Shown: positions 1 through 7,023, numbered from the stretch's first letter. The stretch is 20,597 nt of DNA from Vermiculatibacterium agrestimuris (GCF_943193085.1 NZ_CALPCU010000031.1:1-20597), one strand, 5' to 3'. Program-made: numbers and translations. Notes: generated by a model from the letters alone, not told the origin.

Positions 1-18
1 ACTGGTATTGCTGGGCTT

Positions 19-58
19 GGGATGAGCGCGGGGGGGGGGGGGGGGGGCGCGCTAACCC
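19..58. repeat. 18-G homopolymer inside an inverted repeat
   Basis: An uninterrupted run of G occupies 30-47. It is flanked by a perfect 6-base inverted repeat, AGCGCG at 25-30 and CGCGCT at 48-53. Outer GGG (19-21) and CCC (56-58) could extend the stem across a small internal loop. The element lies just after the stop codon of the sugar-binding protein gene in its direction of transcription, where a stabilising or attenuating hairpin between a binding-protein gene and its permeases is common. A G run this long is also a typical sequencing or assembly artefact at a hard GC hairpin near a contig end, so its true length is doubtful. Confidence 0.6.
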
Positions 59-93
59 TTCAAATTTCAGGCTCGTTCAGCGGTCTATTTGGT

Positions 94-1449
94 TTAGCCG
101 CCGATGGCCTCCGCGGCGTACTGGGCAACGACCTCAGAGACGTCGGCGCCCTCGCCCACCTTCTGGAGCATGGTCCACCAGGAGGTACGGGCCTGGGCCC
201 AGTTGGTGGTGACCTGGTAGTAGTCGCCCAGCAGAGGCATCAGGACGTTGTACTCGGCCATGATGGCGTTGTCGGCCCAGATGTTGGACAGGTCGGCGCC
301 CTCGGCGGTGTTGCGCACGGCGAAGTAGTTGGCGGTCTTCACGGCGTCAGCGGTGTGCTCGCTGTCGCACATGTACTTAATGAACTGCTTGGCAGCGGCG
401 ATCTTGGCATCGTTGCCGTTGTCAAAGATACCGAAGCCCCAGATACCGCCCTGCAGCTTGGCGTTGCCGTCCTCAGAGGGGAAGGCCATGAAGGCGATCT
501 CCTCGCCGGAGACAGTCTTGCCAGCGCCGGTGCCGGCCGCGTTGGGATCGAGCTGCTGGGCAATGTTCCAGCAGAAGGCCATCTTCAGCGCGCCCTGATA
601 GAACTTGGCGATCTCGTCGCCGCCGGCCAGGGAGGCGTCGTACTCGATACCATTGGTGTCGCGCAGCTTCTCAAGGGCCTGGACGTTCTTGGGATCGTCC
701 CAGGTGTAGGCAGTGTGCTCGGCATTGGTAAAGGTGCCGCCGTAGAGGTTATTGACCAGGGCCCGGGTGCCCTGGTCACCGCCCTGACCGGCGCAGTATA
801 CAGCGCCGACGGTCTGGCCGAAGTGGGCGTAGAGGGCGTCAACAGCCTTGAAGAAGTCCTCGGTAGTCCAGGTGTGGGTCTCCAGATCTAAGTACTGGTC
901 AGCGCCGGCGGCCTTGAAGGCGTCCAGGTTGACAGCCATGCAGTGGGCGGTCATGACCAGGGGATACTCATAGATAGAGCCGTCGGTGTCGGTGCAGGCG
1001 GCCATAGCGGCGGCGTTGATCTCCTTCTTGTCGGTGTCGTCCACCAGGTCGTTCAGCGCCACCATGTGGCCGTTGGCGCCCCAGTTGGCCACCAGACGCT
1101 CGGGGCCTTCCATGATAAGGTCGGGGGCGTTGCCGGCAGAGAGGGCGGAGTTGACCTTGTCGTCGCCGTCAGCGTAGGCCAGGTACTCCACGGTGACAGC
1201 GATGCCGGTCTCGGCGGTGAAGGCGTCGGTGAGAGCCTTCACCTCAGCCTCCTTGCCCCAGTTGCCGATGGGGTAAGTCCACAGGGTGATGCTCTCCGCA
1301 CCGGCGGGCTCAGCGGCCTGAGACTGGGCGGGCTCAGCCGCCTTGGACTCCTCGGGGGCGGGAGTGGTGGCGGAGCCGCCGCCACAGGCGGCCAGGCCCA
1401 GGAGCATGGAGCCAGCCAGCAGCAAAGAGACGAGCTTGCTTCTTTTCAT
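94..1449 (-). CDS. ABC transporter sugar-binding lipoprotein
   Basis: Extracellular solute-binding protein of the MalE-like family 1 group, which captures a sugar outside the membrane and hands it to an ABC permease. The 451-residue product begins with a lipoprotein signal (MKRSKLVSLLLAGSMLLGLAAC; lipobox LAAC, lipidated Cys22). A Gly/Ala/Glu-rich linker follows, then the mature domain starting near ITLWTYPIGNW, with the family pattern of an aromatic-rich ligand-binding protein (AFTAETGIAVTVEY, then GNAPDLIM). ATG 1449 is chosen because GAGGAGG lies about 9 bases upstream and the signal peptide begins there; the 26 codons further upstream are promoter and leader. No permease gene is visible, and it would be expected past the left edge. 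Nearby epimerase, RpiR and kinase genes suggest an amino-sugar or related substrate, but the ligand cannot be read from the sequence. Confidence 0.93.
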   Translation of the reverse strand: MKRSKLVSLLLAGSMLLGLAACGGGSATTPAPEESKAAEPAQSQAAEPAGAESITLWTYPIGNWGKEAEVKALTDAFTAETGIAVTVEYLAYADGDDKVNSALSAGNAPDLIMEGPERLVANWGANGHMVALNDLVDDTDKKEINAAAMAACTDTDGSIYEYPLVMTAHCMAVNLDAFKAAGADQYLDLETHTWTTEDFFKAVDALYAHFGQTVGAVYCAGQGGDQGTRALVNNLYGGTFTNAEHTAYTWDDPKNVQALEKLRDTNGIEYDASLAGGDEIAKFYQGALKMAFCWNIAQQLDPNAAGTGAGKTVSGEEIAFMAFPSEDGNAKLQGGIWGFGIFDNGNDAKIAAAKQFIKYMCDSEHTADAVKTANYFAVRNTAEGADLSNIWADNAIMAEYNVLMPLLGDYYQVTTNWAQARTSWWTMLQKVGEGADVSEVVAQYAAEAIGG

Positions 1450-1501
1450 GGTGTTGTCCTCCTCATTTTTGATGGTTTTTGACCTGAGTTTTCCAAGGTC
1501 G

Positions 1502-1558
1502 TTGTATAAATTGTACAATTCTTCCATTGGTTTGTCAATAGGGTTTGAAAATAATTTT
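1502..1558 (-). promoter_or_regulatory. Promoter and candidate operators of the sugar-binding protein gene
   Basis: Reading the minus strand, a perfect -35 TTGACA (1533-1538) is separated by 17 bases from a -10 TACAAT (1510-1515), leaving a leader of roughly 55 bases. The -10 is covered by an inverted repeat TTGTA-N7-TACAA (1502-1518) that contains the perfect palindrome TTGTACAA (1511-1518). This arm and spacer layout resembles sites known for RpiR-family repressors such as HexR. Just upstream of the -35, GAAAATAATTTT (1547-1558) is identical to 3771-3782 in the divergent promoter region. The promoter is seen directly; the regulator assignment is inferred. Confidence 0.75.
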
Positions 1559-1608
1559 TATGAACCGCTTTTTTTGAAATTTCTTTCGTTCCCCACGACA
1601 GTTCCCTC

Positions 1609-2469
1609 TCACAGGTGTTTTTCGCCCAGCGCTTCCGCCACCTGCTTTCTCCGGGCGCGAATGGTCTCCATATCCCGGCGGCTGACCTCGCTGAAGAGCA
1701 CATCCACCAGGTAGAGCTGCGCCATGCGGGCGGCCACGGAGCCCAGCTGGAGGGGGCCCTCATTGGAGCCGCACTCCAGCACCACATCGGCCAGCTCCGC
1801 GCCGGGGGATTTGGGGTAACGGGTGACCAGGATGCACTTCACGCCCCGCTGTCTGGCGATCTTCAATATCTCCAGCAGATCCCGGGTGGCGCCGGAGTAA
1901 GAGAAGTAAAAGATCAGATCCTCCTGTGTGAGCAGTGCCGTTCGGATGGCCTGGGTGTGGGAATCCGCGACGGCATAAAAATTGGGCATGGCGGTGGCGA
2001 AGAGATGGGCGGCCTCCTGGGCCAGGAGCATGGAGCCGCCCTGGCCCATGCACAAAACCCGCCGAGCCGACAGCAGAAGGTCGGCGGCCTTTACGATGTT
2101 CTCCGGACGGATGAGCCCCAGGGTCTGGTTCACCGCCTCCACATCGGCGGCGCAGATCTTCCGGCACATATCCTCCACGCTGTCCTCCGGCAGCACCTCT
2201 CCCGACAGGGGGTTGGCGCTGCCGGCCTGGATGGCGGCAGTGGAGTTGGCCACCGCCAGCTTGAAGGCGTTATAGCTCTTGTAGCCCAGCCTGCGGCAGA
2301 AGCGGGACACCGTGGCCTCCGCCACCTCCGCGGCCTGGGCCAGCTCGGAGATGGACATGAACTGGCTCTCCCGGCGGTGGGCGGTCACATAGTCGGCGAT
2401 CTTTTTTTCCGAGGCGGTGAGCTGGTAGTATTCATGGTTGATCTTGTCAAACACACTGCCAAACGACAT
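1609..2469 (-). CDS. RpiR-family transcriptional regulator (HTH + SIS)
   Basis: A 286-residue regulator of the MurR/RpiR family. The N-terminal HTH_6 domain covers residues 1-75, with the helix-turn-helix around SISELAQAAEVAEATVSRFC (39-58). The C-terminal SIS domain (about 120-260, with the CMGQGGSMLLAQEAAHLF segment and YFSYSGATRDLLEI) binds a phosphosugar effector. ATG 2469 is chosen because GGGAGGG sits about 6 bases upstream and the family's usual start matches; the longer open frame upstream runs antisense-like through the epimerase gene. It starts 10 bases after the epimerase stop, so the two genes are probably cotranscribed. It most likely controls the epimerase, binding-protein and ROK promoters in response to a sugar phosphate made by the local kinase (inference). 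Confidence 0.93.
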   Translation of the reverse strand: MSFGSVFDKINHEYYQLTASEKKIADYVTAHRRESQFMSISELAQAAEVAEATVSRFCRRLGYKSYNAFKLAVANSTAAIQAGSANPLSGEVLPEDSVEDMCRKICAADVEAVNQTLGLIRPENIVKAADLLLSARRVLCMGQGGSMLLAQEAAHLFATAMPNFYAVADSHTQAIRTALLTQEDLIFYFSYSGATRDLLEILKIARQRGVKCILVTRYPKSPGAELADVVLECGSNEGPLQLGSVAARMAQLYLVDVLFSEVSRRDMETIRARRKQVAEALGEKHL

Positions 2470-2479
2470 AGACCCTCCC

Positions 2480-3685
2480 TTACGCGCGGGAAATGAGCTC
2501 ATCCAGCATCTTGTCACACATGGTGAGCGCCCTGGGCAGATGGAAGGGGCCTTTGAAGGTGGAGCCCTTGGTGGAAGGCATGGTGGGCTTGCCGTCCCGG
2601 CGGAGGTAGCCGTACCACTCGCCGTACTCGGGGTCGGCAAAATGCGCCTTGCAGTAATCCAGGGTCTTCTCAAACCACTGGAGGTACTTCTCCTCCCCGG
2701 TGTCCCGATAGAGCATGAGGGAGGCGATCAGGATCTCGTTGTGGGGCCACCAGAGCTTCATGTCGTGCTCATAGGCCTCCGGGGGCTTGCCCAGGCAGTC
2801 GATAAAGTAGAGCAGTCCTCCGTACTCCTTGTCCCAGCCGGCCTCAATGGCCCAGTCGAAGATCTGGGCCGCCTTGCCCACCAGGGCGTCGTTGCCGGTG
2901 CGCTTGGCGTGCTCCAGCAGGAACCAGACCCCCTCGATGTCGTGGCCGGGGTTCACCGTGCGCCCCTCGGTGTAGTAGAGCCGGGGGTTGCCGTCCACGT
3001 CCACATTCTCCAGCAGGCACTTCAGTTCCGGCTTCACGTGGTACTTAAAGATCTCGTCCACGCACTGGTTCGCCCGCTCCTCATAGAGGGCCGCCCGCTG
3101 GGGATCCACCCGCAGGAGGGTAGAGGTGACGTTGAGGATGATCATGGGGGTGCCGAAGGCCCGGCCGGTACGGGTCTCCGGGATGGTCTTGGGGCCCAGG
3201 CCGGTGGGGTCGGGCTTTCCATGGGCCAAATCCCAATAGAGGTCATAGGCCCTTCTCGCCCGCTCCAGACAGGCCGCCTCTCCGGTCACTCCATAATACT
3301 CCGCATTGGCCAGGGCATAGAACGCCTCGGAAAAATAATACCGGCGCTGGCGCAGGGGCTCACCTTGGGCGGTGACGGTGAAGTACATCCGTCCCCCGGC
3401 CTTCTCGTTGATGCAGTGGGCCTCCATAAAGTCCAGGCAGCTCTTGGAGGCGGCCAGCCACTCCGCCTTGGCGCCATAGAGATGGCACAGCCAGGCGAAG
3501 ATCCAGCCGCACCGGCCCTGCATCCAGACGCTCTTGTCGGTGGAGTAGATCTCCCCCTTCCTGTCCAGGCAGGTATATACGCCGCCGTTCTCCCTGTCCA
3601 TGCCGTGCTCCAGCCAAAAGCCCACACAGCGCTCCAGTTCCTCCTGGATCCACTTCTGATGGCTTTGCAGTCGGGCCTTGTCCAT
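2480..3685 (-). CDS. N-acylglucosamine 2-epimerase family protein
   Basis: A cytoplasmic (alpha/alpha)6-barrel epimerase of the AGE/renin-binding-protein family, 401 residues, full length for the family. Visible family landmarks are WMQGRCGW (54-61, with the conserved Arg58), NPGHDIEGVW (245-254, His248), WWPHNEI (312-318, His315) and KGPFHLPR (378-385, His382). The two conserved catalytic histidines of the family are therefore present. These enzymes interconvert N-acetylmannosamine and N-acetylglucosamine, or in related branches mannose/glucose or cellobiose epimers, so substrate is not certain. Start ATG 3685 follows AAAGGTGG by about 9 bases; an earlier in-frame start lacks a good site. 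It is the first gene of the unit epimerase-rpiR and is divergent from the ROK-like gene. Confidence 0.9.
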   Translation of the reverse strand: MDKARLQSHQKWIQEELERCVGFWLEHGMDRENGGVYTCLDRKGEIYSTDKSVWMQGRCGWIFAWLCHLYGAKAEWLAASKSCLDFMEAHCINEKAGGRMYFTVTAQGEPLRQRRYYFSEAFYALANAEYYGVTGEAACLERARRAYDLYWDLAHGKPDPTGLGPKTIPETRTGRAFGTPMIILNVTSTLLRVDPQRAALYEERANQCVDEIFKYHVKPELKCLLENVDVDGNPRLYYTEGRTVNPGHDIEGVWFLLEHAKRTGNDALVGKAAQIFDWAIEAGWDKEYGGLLYFIDCLGKPPEAYEHDMKLWWPHNEILIASLMLYRDTGEEKYLQWFEKTLDYCKAHFADPEYGEWYGYLRRDGKPTMPSTKGSTFKGPFHLPRALTMCDKMLDELISRA

Positions 3686-3741
3686 AAAAATTCCACCTTT
3701 CCACATTGGCTTTTTGGGGATTTTGCTACCCTTATGCCCAT

Positions 3742-3770
3742 ATCATACCCGCAGAGAGCCCCCCCGTCAA
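3742..3770 (-). promoter_or_regulatory. Promoter of the epimerase-rpiR unit
   Basis: On the minus strand TTGACG (3765-3770) and TATGAT (3742-3747) are separated by exactly 17 bases, a strong sigma-A type promoter. Transcription would start near 3735 and give a leader of about 50 bases before the epimerase ATG at 3685. The palindrome at 3771-3783 directly abuts the -35. Confidence 0.8.
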
Positions 3771-3783
3771 GAAAATAATTTTC
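3771..3783. promoter_or_regulatory. 13-bp palindrome between divergent promoters, candidate RpiR operator
   Basis: GAAAATAATTTTC is a perfect palindrome around a central base. It lies immediately upstream of the minus-strand -35 and 18 bases before the plus-strand -35. Its first 12 bases recur at 1547-1558 upstream of the binding-protein promoter. A sequence shared by co-located promoters in a locus carrying its own RpiR regulator is a reasonable operator candidate. An A/T-rich UP element is the main alternative. Confidence 0.45.
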
Positions 3784-3801
3784 AAAAAGCTGAAAATTTG
3801 C

Positions 3802-3829
3802 TTGACAGATGAAAAAAAGCTGGTAGCCT
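3802..3829 (+). promoter_or_regulatory. Likely promoter of the ROK-SGNH unit
   Basis: A consensus -35 TTGACA (3802-3807) precedes a poor -10, best read as TAGCCT (3824-3829) at 16-base spacing, with TATAGG (3829-3834) a less well spaced alternative. The weak -10 suggests that an activator or relief of repression may be needed. The leader to the ATG at 3885 would be about 50 bases. Confidence 0.5.
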
Positions 3830-3884
3830 ATAGGGTAGGATCATGTTATGCCCCGTTCCACCAAAAAGAAGGAGGAATCCCACC

Positions 3885-5261
3885 ATGCAGCATCTTGGCA
3901 TTCAGGTCAACGTGAAAAACGTCCCCGAGCTGGATAGAGGATTTATTCCCCTGCTCCAATTTGACCGGGCCTTCCTGGCCGGGGCAAAGCAGCCTCTTGA
4001 CATTGCCGTGGAGCGCTCCGGCGGCCAGGTGGCCGTCTTCCGCACCAAGATCCACGCCACCGCCGATATGGCCCAGGCCGATCTTTACTACGTAGAGCGG
4101 ATCGTCAAGACTATGCTGTGGCTCTACGGCGGCTTCAAGGTCTATCTCACCGACCGCGCCCTGTGTGAGAAGCTTCGGGGCATCTACGCCAAGGGCGGAG
4201 AGCAGTTTTTCGACTTCGACTATATGGCCAACGTCTTCGAGCACCCCTTTGAGGTGGTTCATTGCGAGGCCGTCCCCCAGGAAAAGGGCGACCCCAAGGC
4301 CATCGGCCGCCACCTGGAAGGCTGCCGCATCGGCTTCGACGCCGGCGGCAGCGACCGGAAGGTCTCCGCTGTCATTGACGGCGAGCCGGTGTTCTCCGAG
4401 GAGGTGGTCTGGTTCCCCAAAACCAACTCCGACCCGGACTACCATTATGACGGTATCGTCGCCGCGCTCAAGTCCGCCGCCGGGCACATGCCCCGGGTGG
4501 ACGCGGTAGGCGTCTCTTCCGCCGGCGTGTACATCAATAACCGCACCATGAACGCCTCCCTCTTCCTCCAGGTGCCCAAGGCCGACTTCGACGCCAAGGT
4601 CAAGGACATCTATATCCGGGCCATCACCGACACCTTTGGAGACGTCCCCTACGCCGTGTGCAACGACGGCGACGTCTCCGCCCTGGCGGGGGCCATGAAC
4701 CTGGGGGAGAACAACGTGCTGGGCATCGCCATGGGCACCAGCGAGGCGGTGGGCTATGTGGACAGCGAGGGCCGCATCACCGGCTGGCTCAATGAGCTGG
4801 CCTTCGTCCCGGTGGACGCCTCTCCCGCGGCCATGCGGGACGAGTGGAGCGGCGACATCGGCTGCGGCGTGAAGTACTTCTCTCAGGACGCCGTTATCAA
4901 GCTGGCCCCCGCCGCCGGCATCACACTGGATGAGAACCTCTCCCCCGCCGAGAAGCTGAAGGCCGTTCAGAAGCTCATGGAGACTGAGGGCTCCCCCGCC
5001 GAGGCCATCTACCGCTCCATCGGCGTATATCTGGGTCACTCCCTGGCCCTCTACCACACCTGGTACGGCTTCCGGCACGTGCTGCTCCTGGGCCGGGTCA
5101 TGTCCGGCCGGGGAGGCGACATCATCCTGGCCGAAGCCAAGCGGGTGCTGGCCGATGAGTACCCCGAGATCGCGGGGCAGATCAATGTAGCCCTGCCCGA
5201 CGAAAAGTCCCGCCGGGTGGGTCAGAGCGTGGCGGCCGCCTCTCTGCCGGAGGTCAAATAA
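3885..5261 (+). CDS. ROK-like sugar kinase with an N-terminal extension
   Basis: A 458-residue protein whose C-terminal ~310 residues look like an ASKHA-fold ROK kinase. The phosphate-1 loop is FDAGGSDRK (151-159), followed by AVGVSSAGVYINN (207-219), the catalytic-type NDGD (260-263, Asp261) and GIAMGTSEAVGY (280-291). The first ~145 residues are an additional domain that I do not recognise. The usual ROK zinc motif (CxCGxxGCxE) is not visible, and the protein is longer than a typical ROK kinase of about 300 residues. ATG 3885 is chosen for the AAGGAGGAAT site about 8 bases upstream. The gene is divergent from the epimerase and is followed directly by the esterase. A sugar kinase role with the epimerase is likely; a sensor or regulatory role without catalysis is possible. 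Confidence 0.75.
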   Translation: MQHLGIQVNVKNVPELDRGFIPLLQFDRAFLAGAKQPLDIAVERSGGQVAVFRTKIHATADMAQADLYYVERIVKTMLWLYGGFKVYLTDRALCEKLRGIYAKGGEQFFDFDYMANVFEHPFEVVHCEAVPQEKGDPKAIGRHLEGCRIGFDAGGSDRKVSAVIDGEPVFSEEVVWFPKTNSDPDYHYDGIVAALKSAAGHMPRVDAVGVSSAGVYINNRTMNASLFLQVPKADFDAKVKDIYIRAITDTFGDVPYAVCNDGDVSALAGAMNLGENNVLGIAMGTSEAVGYVDSEGRITGWLNELAFVPVDASPAAMRDEWSGDIGCGVKYFSQDAVIKLAPAAGITLDENLSPAEKLKAVQKLMETEGSPAEAIYRSIGVYLGHSLALYHTWYGFRHVLLLGRVMSGRGGDIILAEAKRVLADEYPEIAGQINVALPDEKSRRVGQSVAAASLPEVK

Positions 5262-5933
5262 ATGAAAAAACATATCGTCTGCCTGGGCGACTCCAATACC
5301 CATGGCTACTGCGCCGATCCCGCCGACTGCGCCGACAGCGCTCTTCAGCGGTTCAACGAGGAGGAGCGGTGGACCCAACTGCTCCAAAAGGCCCTGGGAG
5401 AAGAGTACCTGGTCATCGAGGAGGGCCTCAGCGGCCGTACCACCGTCTTTGACGATCCCCTCTACGAGCACCTGGCCGCCCTGGACTACATCTGGCCCTG
5501 TCTGAAAAGCCACGAGCCGGTGAGTCTTCTCATCATCATGCTGGGCACCAACGACGCCAAAGAGCGCTTCGGCATGAACGCCTATGCCATCGGCCTGGGA
5601 ATGAAGCGGCTGGTGCAGAAGGCCCAGACGGTGGAGTGCTGGAGCGGCGGCAAGCCCAACATCCTCATTGTCGCGCCCCCCGCCATCGGCGAGGGAGTGC
5701 TCACCTCCCCCGCGGCCGACGAGATGGGTACCATGGGGCCCTCCTGTGTGGAAAAATCCAGGAAGCTGCCCGGAGAATACCGCCGGGTGGCCCAGGAGAC
5801 GGGCTGCGCCTTCCTCTGCGCCGACGAGGCCGGGTGTGAGTTCAACCAGGTCGACTTTATGCACCTGACCCGGAAGGGCCACGCCCAGTTGGCCGAGAAG
5901 CTCTCCAAGCTGGTACCGGGGCTGCTGGGCTGA
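5262..5933 (+). CDS. SGNH/GDSL-family hydrolase (esterase)
   Basis: A 223-residue SGNH hydrolase with no signal peptide, so cytoplasmic. Block I is LGDSNTHG (Ser11 nucleophile), block II Gly is in EGLSGRTT (54-61), block III is LGTND (94-98, Asn97), and block V is DFMH (198-201, Asp198 and His201). All four consensus residues are present, so it should be active on an ester. Relatives include arylesterases, acetylxylan esterases and sialate O-acetylesterase-like enzymes. Its ATG follows the TAA of the ROK-like gene with no gap, and the GGAGGT site lies inside that gene, so translation is coupled. The context suggests removal of acyl groups from the imported sugar, which is inference. A strong terminator follows. 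Confidence 0.88.
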   Translation: MKKHIVCLGDSNTHGYCADPADCADSALQRFNEEERWTQLLQKALGEEYLVIEEGLSGRTTVFDDPLYEHLAALDYIWPCLKSHEPVSLLIIMLGTNDAKERFGMNAYAIGLGMKRLVQKAQTVECWSGGKPNILIVAPPAIGEGVLTSPAADEMGTMGPSCVEKSRKLPGEYRRVAQETGCAFLCADEAGCEFNQVDFMHLTRKGHAQLAEKLSKLVPGLLG

Positions 5934-5972
5934 GCCACCGCCTTCGGGCAAACGGCAAAACCGTGTGTTGTC

Positions 5973-6019
5973 AAAAAAGTGGAGCTGTCGACCCTCTTCG
6001 GGCCGGCAGCTCCACTTTT
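5973..6019 (+). terminator. Rho-independent terminator after the esterase gene
   Basis: A-rich sequence leads into GTGGAGCTG (5979-5987), a partly paired inner stem and loop, then CAGCTCCAC (6007-6015) and TTTT. The A and T tracts extend the stem and make it potentially bidirectional. It lies 40 bases after the esterase stop and closes the plus-strand unit. On the other strand it follows the AT-rich island. Confidence 0.88.
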
Positions 6020-6133
6020 CTATCTTTTCAGACCCTTCGCGATTGCGATCAAGCTATCTAACCGCTCTTCACTTAGCCCCTTTGCCGCATCCATAAGCTC
6101 ATGGGCCTTTCCGTCTCGGTGTCGAAAAATTCT
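6020..6133 (-). pseudogene. Orphan C-terminal fragment, possible XRE-type regulator tail
   Basis: In a frame different from the adjacent reductase fragment, 37 codons ending in TAG encode an amphipathic helical tail (HELMDAAKGLSEERLDSLIA and then IAKGLKR). It resembles the C-terminal helices of SinR/XRE-like regulators. A stop codon lies directly upstream in frame (6134-6136) and there is no start, so it is a remnant rather than a gene. The homology junction with the truncated reductase lies near 6135-6150. The helical similarity is a judgement by eye and could be fortuitous. Confidence 0.3.
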
Positions 6134-6417
6134 CTAAGGATGGGATGGCCGAGAAGGGGACTGGCAAGCACAATCACATCGCACTCCCGCACCACAGGAT
6201 AAATTTTATTCATGTCGTCCCGCTGAACGCAGGGACACTCTTTGCTGCTGTGTCCACCAAAGCACCCCTTACAGCCGTGGATATTCATACTGTCCAGGAA
6301 AAACTCGGTTACAGTATGGCCGGCACTCTCCGCACCCTCGGTGAACGCTTTGACCAGCGCGGAGGTATTACCATTTCTGCGGGGACTACCATTGAGAATG
6401 ACAATCTTCTTGGACAT
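6073..6417 (-). pseudogene. Truncated flavodoxin-like NADPH-dependent FMN reductase
   Basis: The first ~90 residues are a good flavodoxin-fold FMN reductase: KIVILNGSPRRNGNTSALV (the FMN phosphate loop), a Cys-containing stretch (HGCKGCFGGHSSKECPC) and DVIVLASPL. Family members then continue with a Tyr/Trp-rich flavin loop and a second half, but here the sequence breaks into an unrelated tail (FFDTETERPMSLW) and stops at 114 residues, against a usual 170-200. The break coincides with the regulator-like fragment, so a deletion or recombination junction is likely. The start at 6417 has AAGGGGGAAG about 7 bases upstream and lies 14 bases after the intact reductase, showing a former tandem pair. 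The product probably does not bind flavin normally. Confidence 0.75.
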
Positions 6418-6431
6418 GGTATTCTTCCCCC

Positions 6432-6977
6432 TTAAAATTTCTCCGCCAGAGCAGCCGCTTGTTTACAGCCGTCTGTCTTTTCAATGTCACCGATATTCAG
6501 GACGCCCGGAACAAGAACCTCTCCAACCATCTTCCATTTCATTAGTGCGGCAGAGCGTTCTATGGGGACGCGCACACCGTCAAAGACGGACATATCATCT
6601 TCTTCACAACAGGCGATCACTGCACACTCTTTCCCTGCAATATCTTTTCCACCTACTACAAAAGAGAACAGGCGGTCAACGACCCCTTTAATTTGCGCAG
6701 GGATGGAATACCAATACACAGGCATAGAGAAAACCACAGCATCGGCCTCCAAAATAGCGGGAGCAATCGTATTAAAATCATCATCAAAGGAGCAGGCTTT
6801 TCCTGTCCTAAAGCAAGTCTCGCAAGCCCGGCAGCCCCCCACATTTTTCAGCGCAGCGTCAAAACGGGTAATAGTGTGTCCTTTGGCTTCTGCCGCTTGA
6901 ACAAATGCCTCGGTCATAGCAAAGCTATTGCCTTTCTTTCGAGGACTGCCGGTAACAACAACAATTTTTTTGCTCAT
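6432..6977 (-). CDS. Flavodoxin-like NADPH-dependent FMN reductase
   Basis: A 181-residue cytoplasmic flavoprotein of the NADPH-dependent FMN reductase/iron-sulfur flavoprotein-like group. The N-terminal FMN loop is VVVTGSPRKKGNSFA (6-20). A cysteine cluster CRACETCFRTGKAC (Cys49, 52, 55, 62) follows, then SMPVYWYSIPAQIKGVVDRL (84-103), the flavin ring loop and dimer helix. It likely reduces quinones, nitro compounds or electrophiles. ATG 6977 is preceded by AGGAGGTG at about 8 bases; the earlier in-frame start lies in the promoter region. It is divergent from an HxlR regulator, the classic arrangement for reductases induced by electrophile or oxidative stress. Its base composition is clearly more AT-rich than neighbouring operons, suggesting horizontal acquisition. 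Confidence 0.88.
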   Translation of the reverse strand: MSKKIVVVTGSPRKKGNSFAMTEAFVQAAEAKGHTITRFDAALKNVGGCRACETCFRTGKACSFDDDFNTIAPAILEADAVVFSMPVYWYSIPAQIKGVVDRLFSFVVGGKDIAGKECAVIACCEEDDMSVFDGVRVPIERSAALMKWKMVGEVLVPGVLNIGDIEKTDGCKQAAALAEKF

Positions 6978-7023
6978 GCAAAGCACCTCCTGATTTTGCG
7001 GGCTTGACTTTCTCCGCACCCGA

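Noticed and set aside
1560..1573. A cre-like TGAACCGCTTTTTT upstream of the binding-protein promoter.
   Set aside because: It lacks the symmetric right half of the cre consensus, so the match is too weak in an A/T-rich promoter.
2438..3778. A 446-codon plus-strand frame opposite the epimerase gene.
   Set aside because: It is antisense to conserved AGE motifs, has no suitable ribosome binding site and has low-complexity composition.
3846..5951. A very long (701-codon) open frame on the minus strand opposite the ROK-like and SGNH genes.
   Set aside because: Its translation is low-complexity Gly/Val/His/Leu-rich, has no family motif, and mirrors GC-rich codons of two clearly real genes; such antisense frames occur throughout this window.
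5941..5972. A short hairpin (ACGG-CAAA-ACCGT type) after the esterase stop.
   Set aside because: It is too short and lacks a T tract; the terminator directly downstream explains the region.
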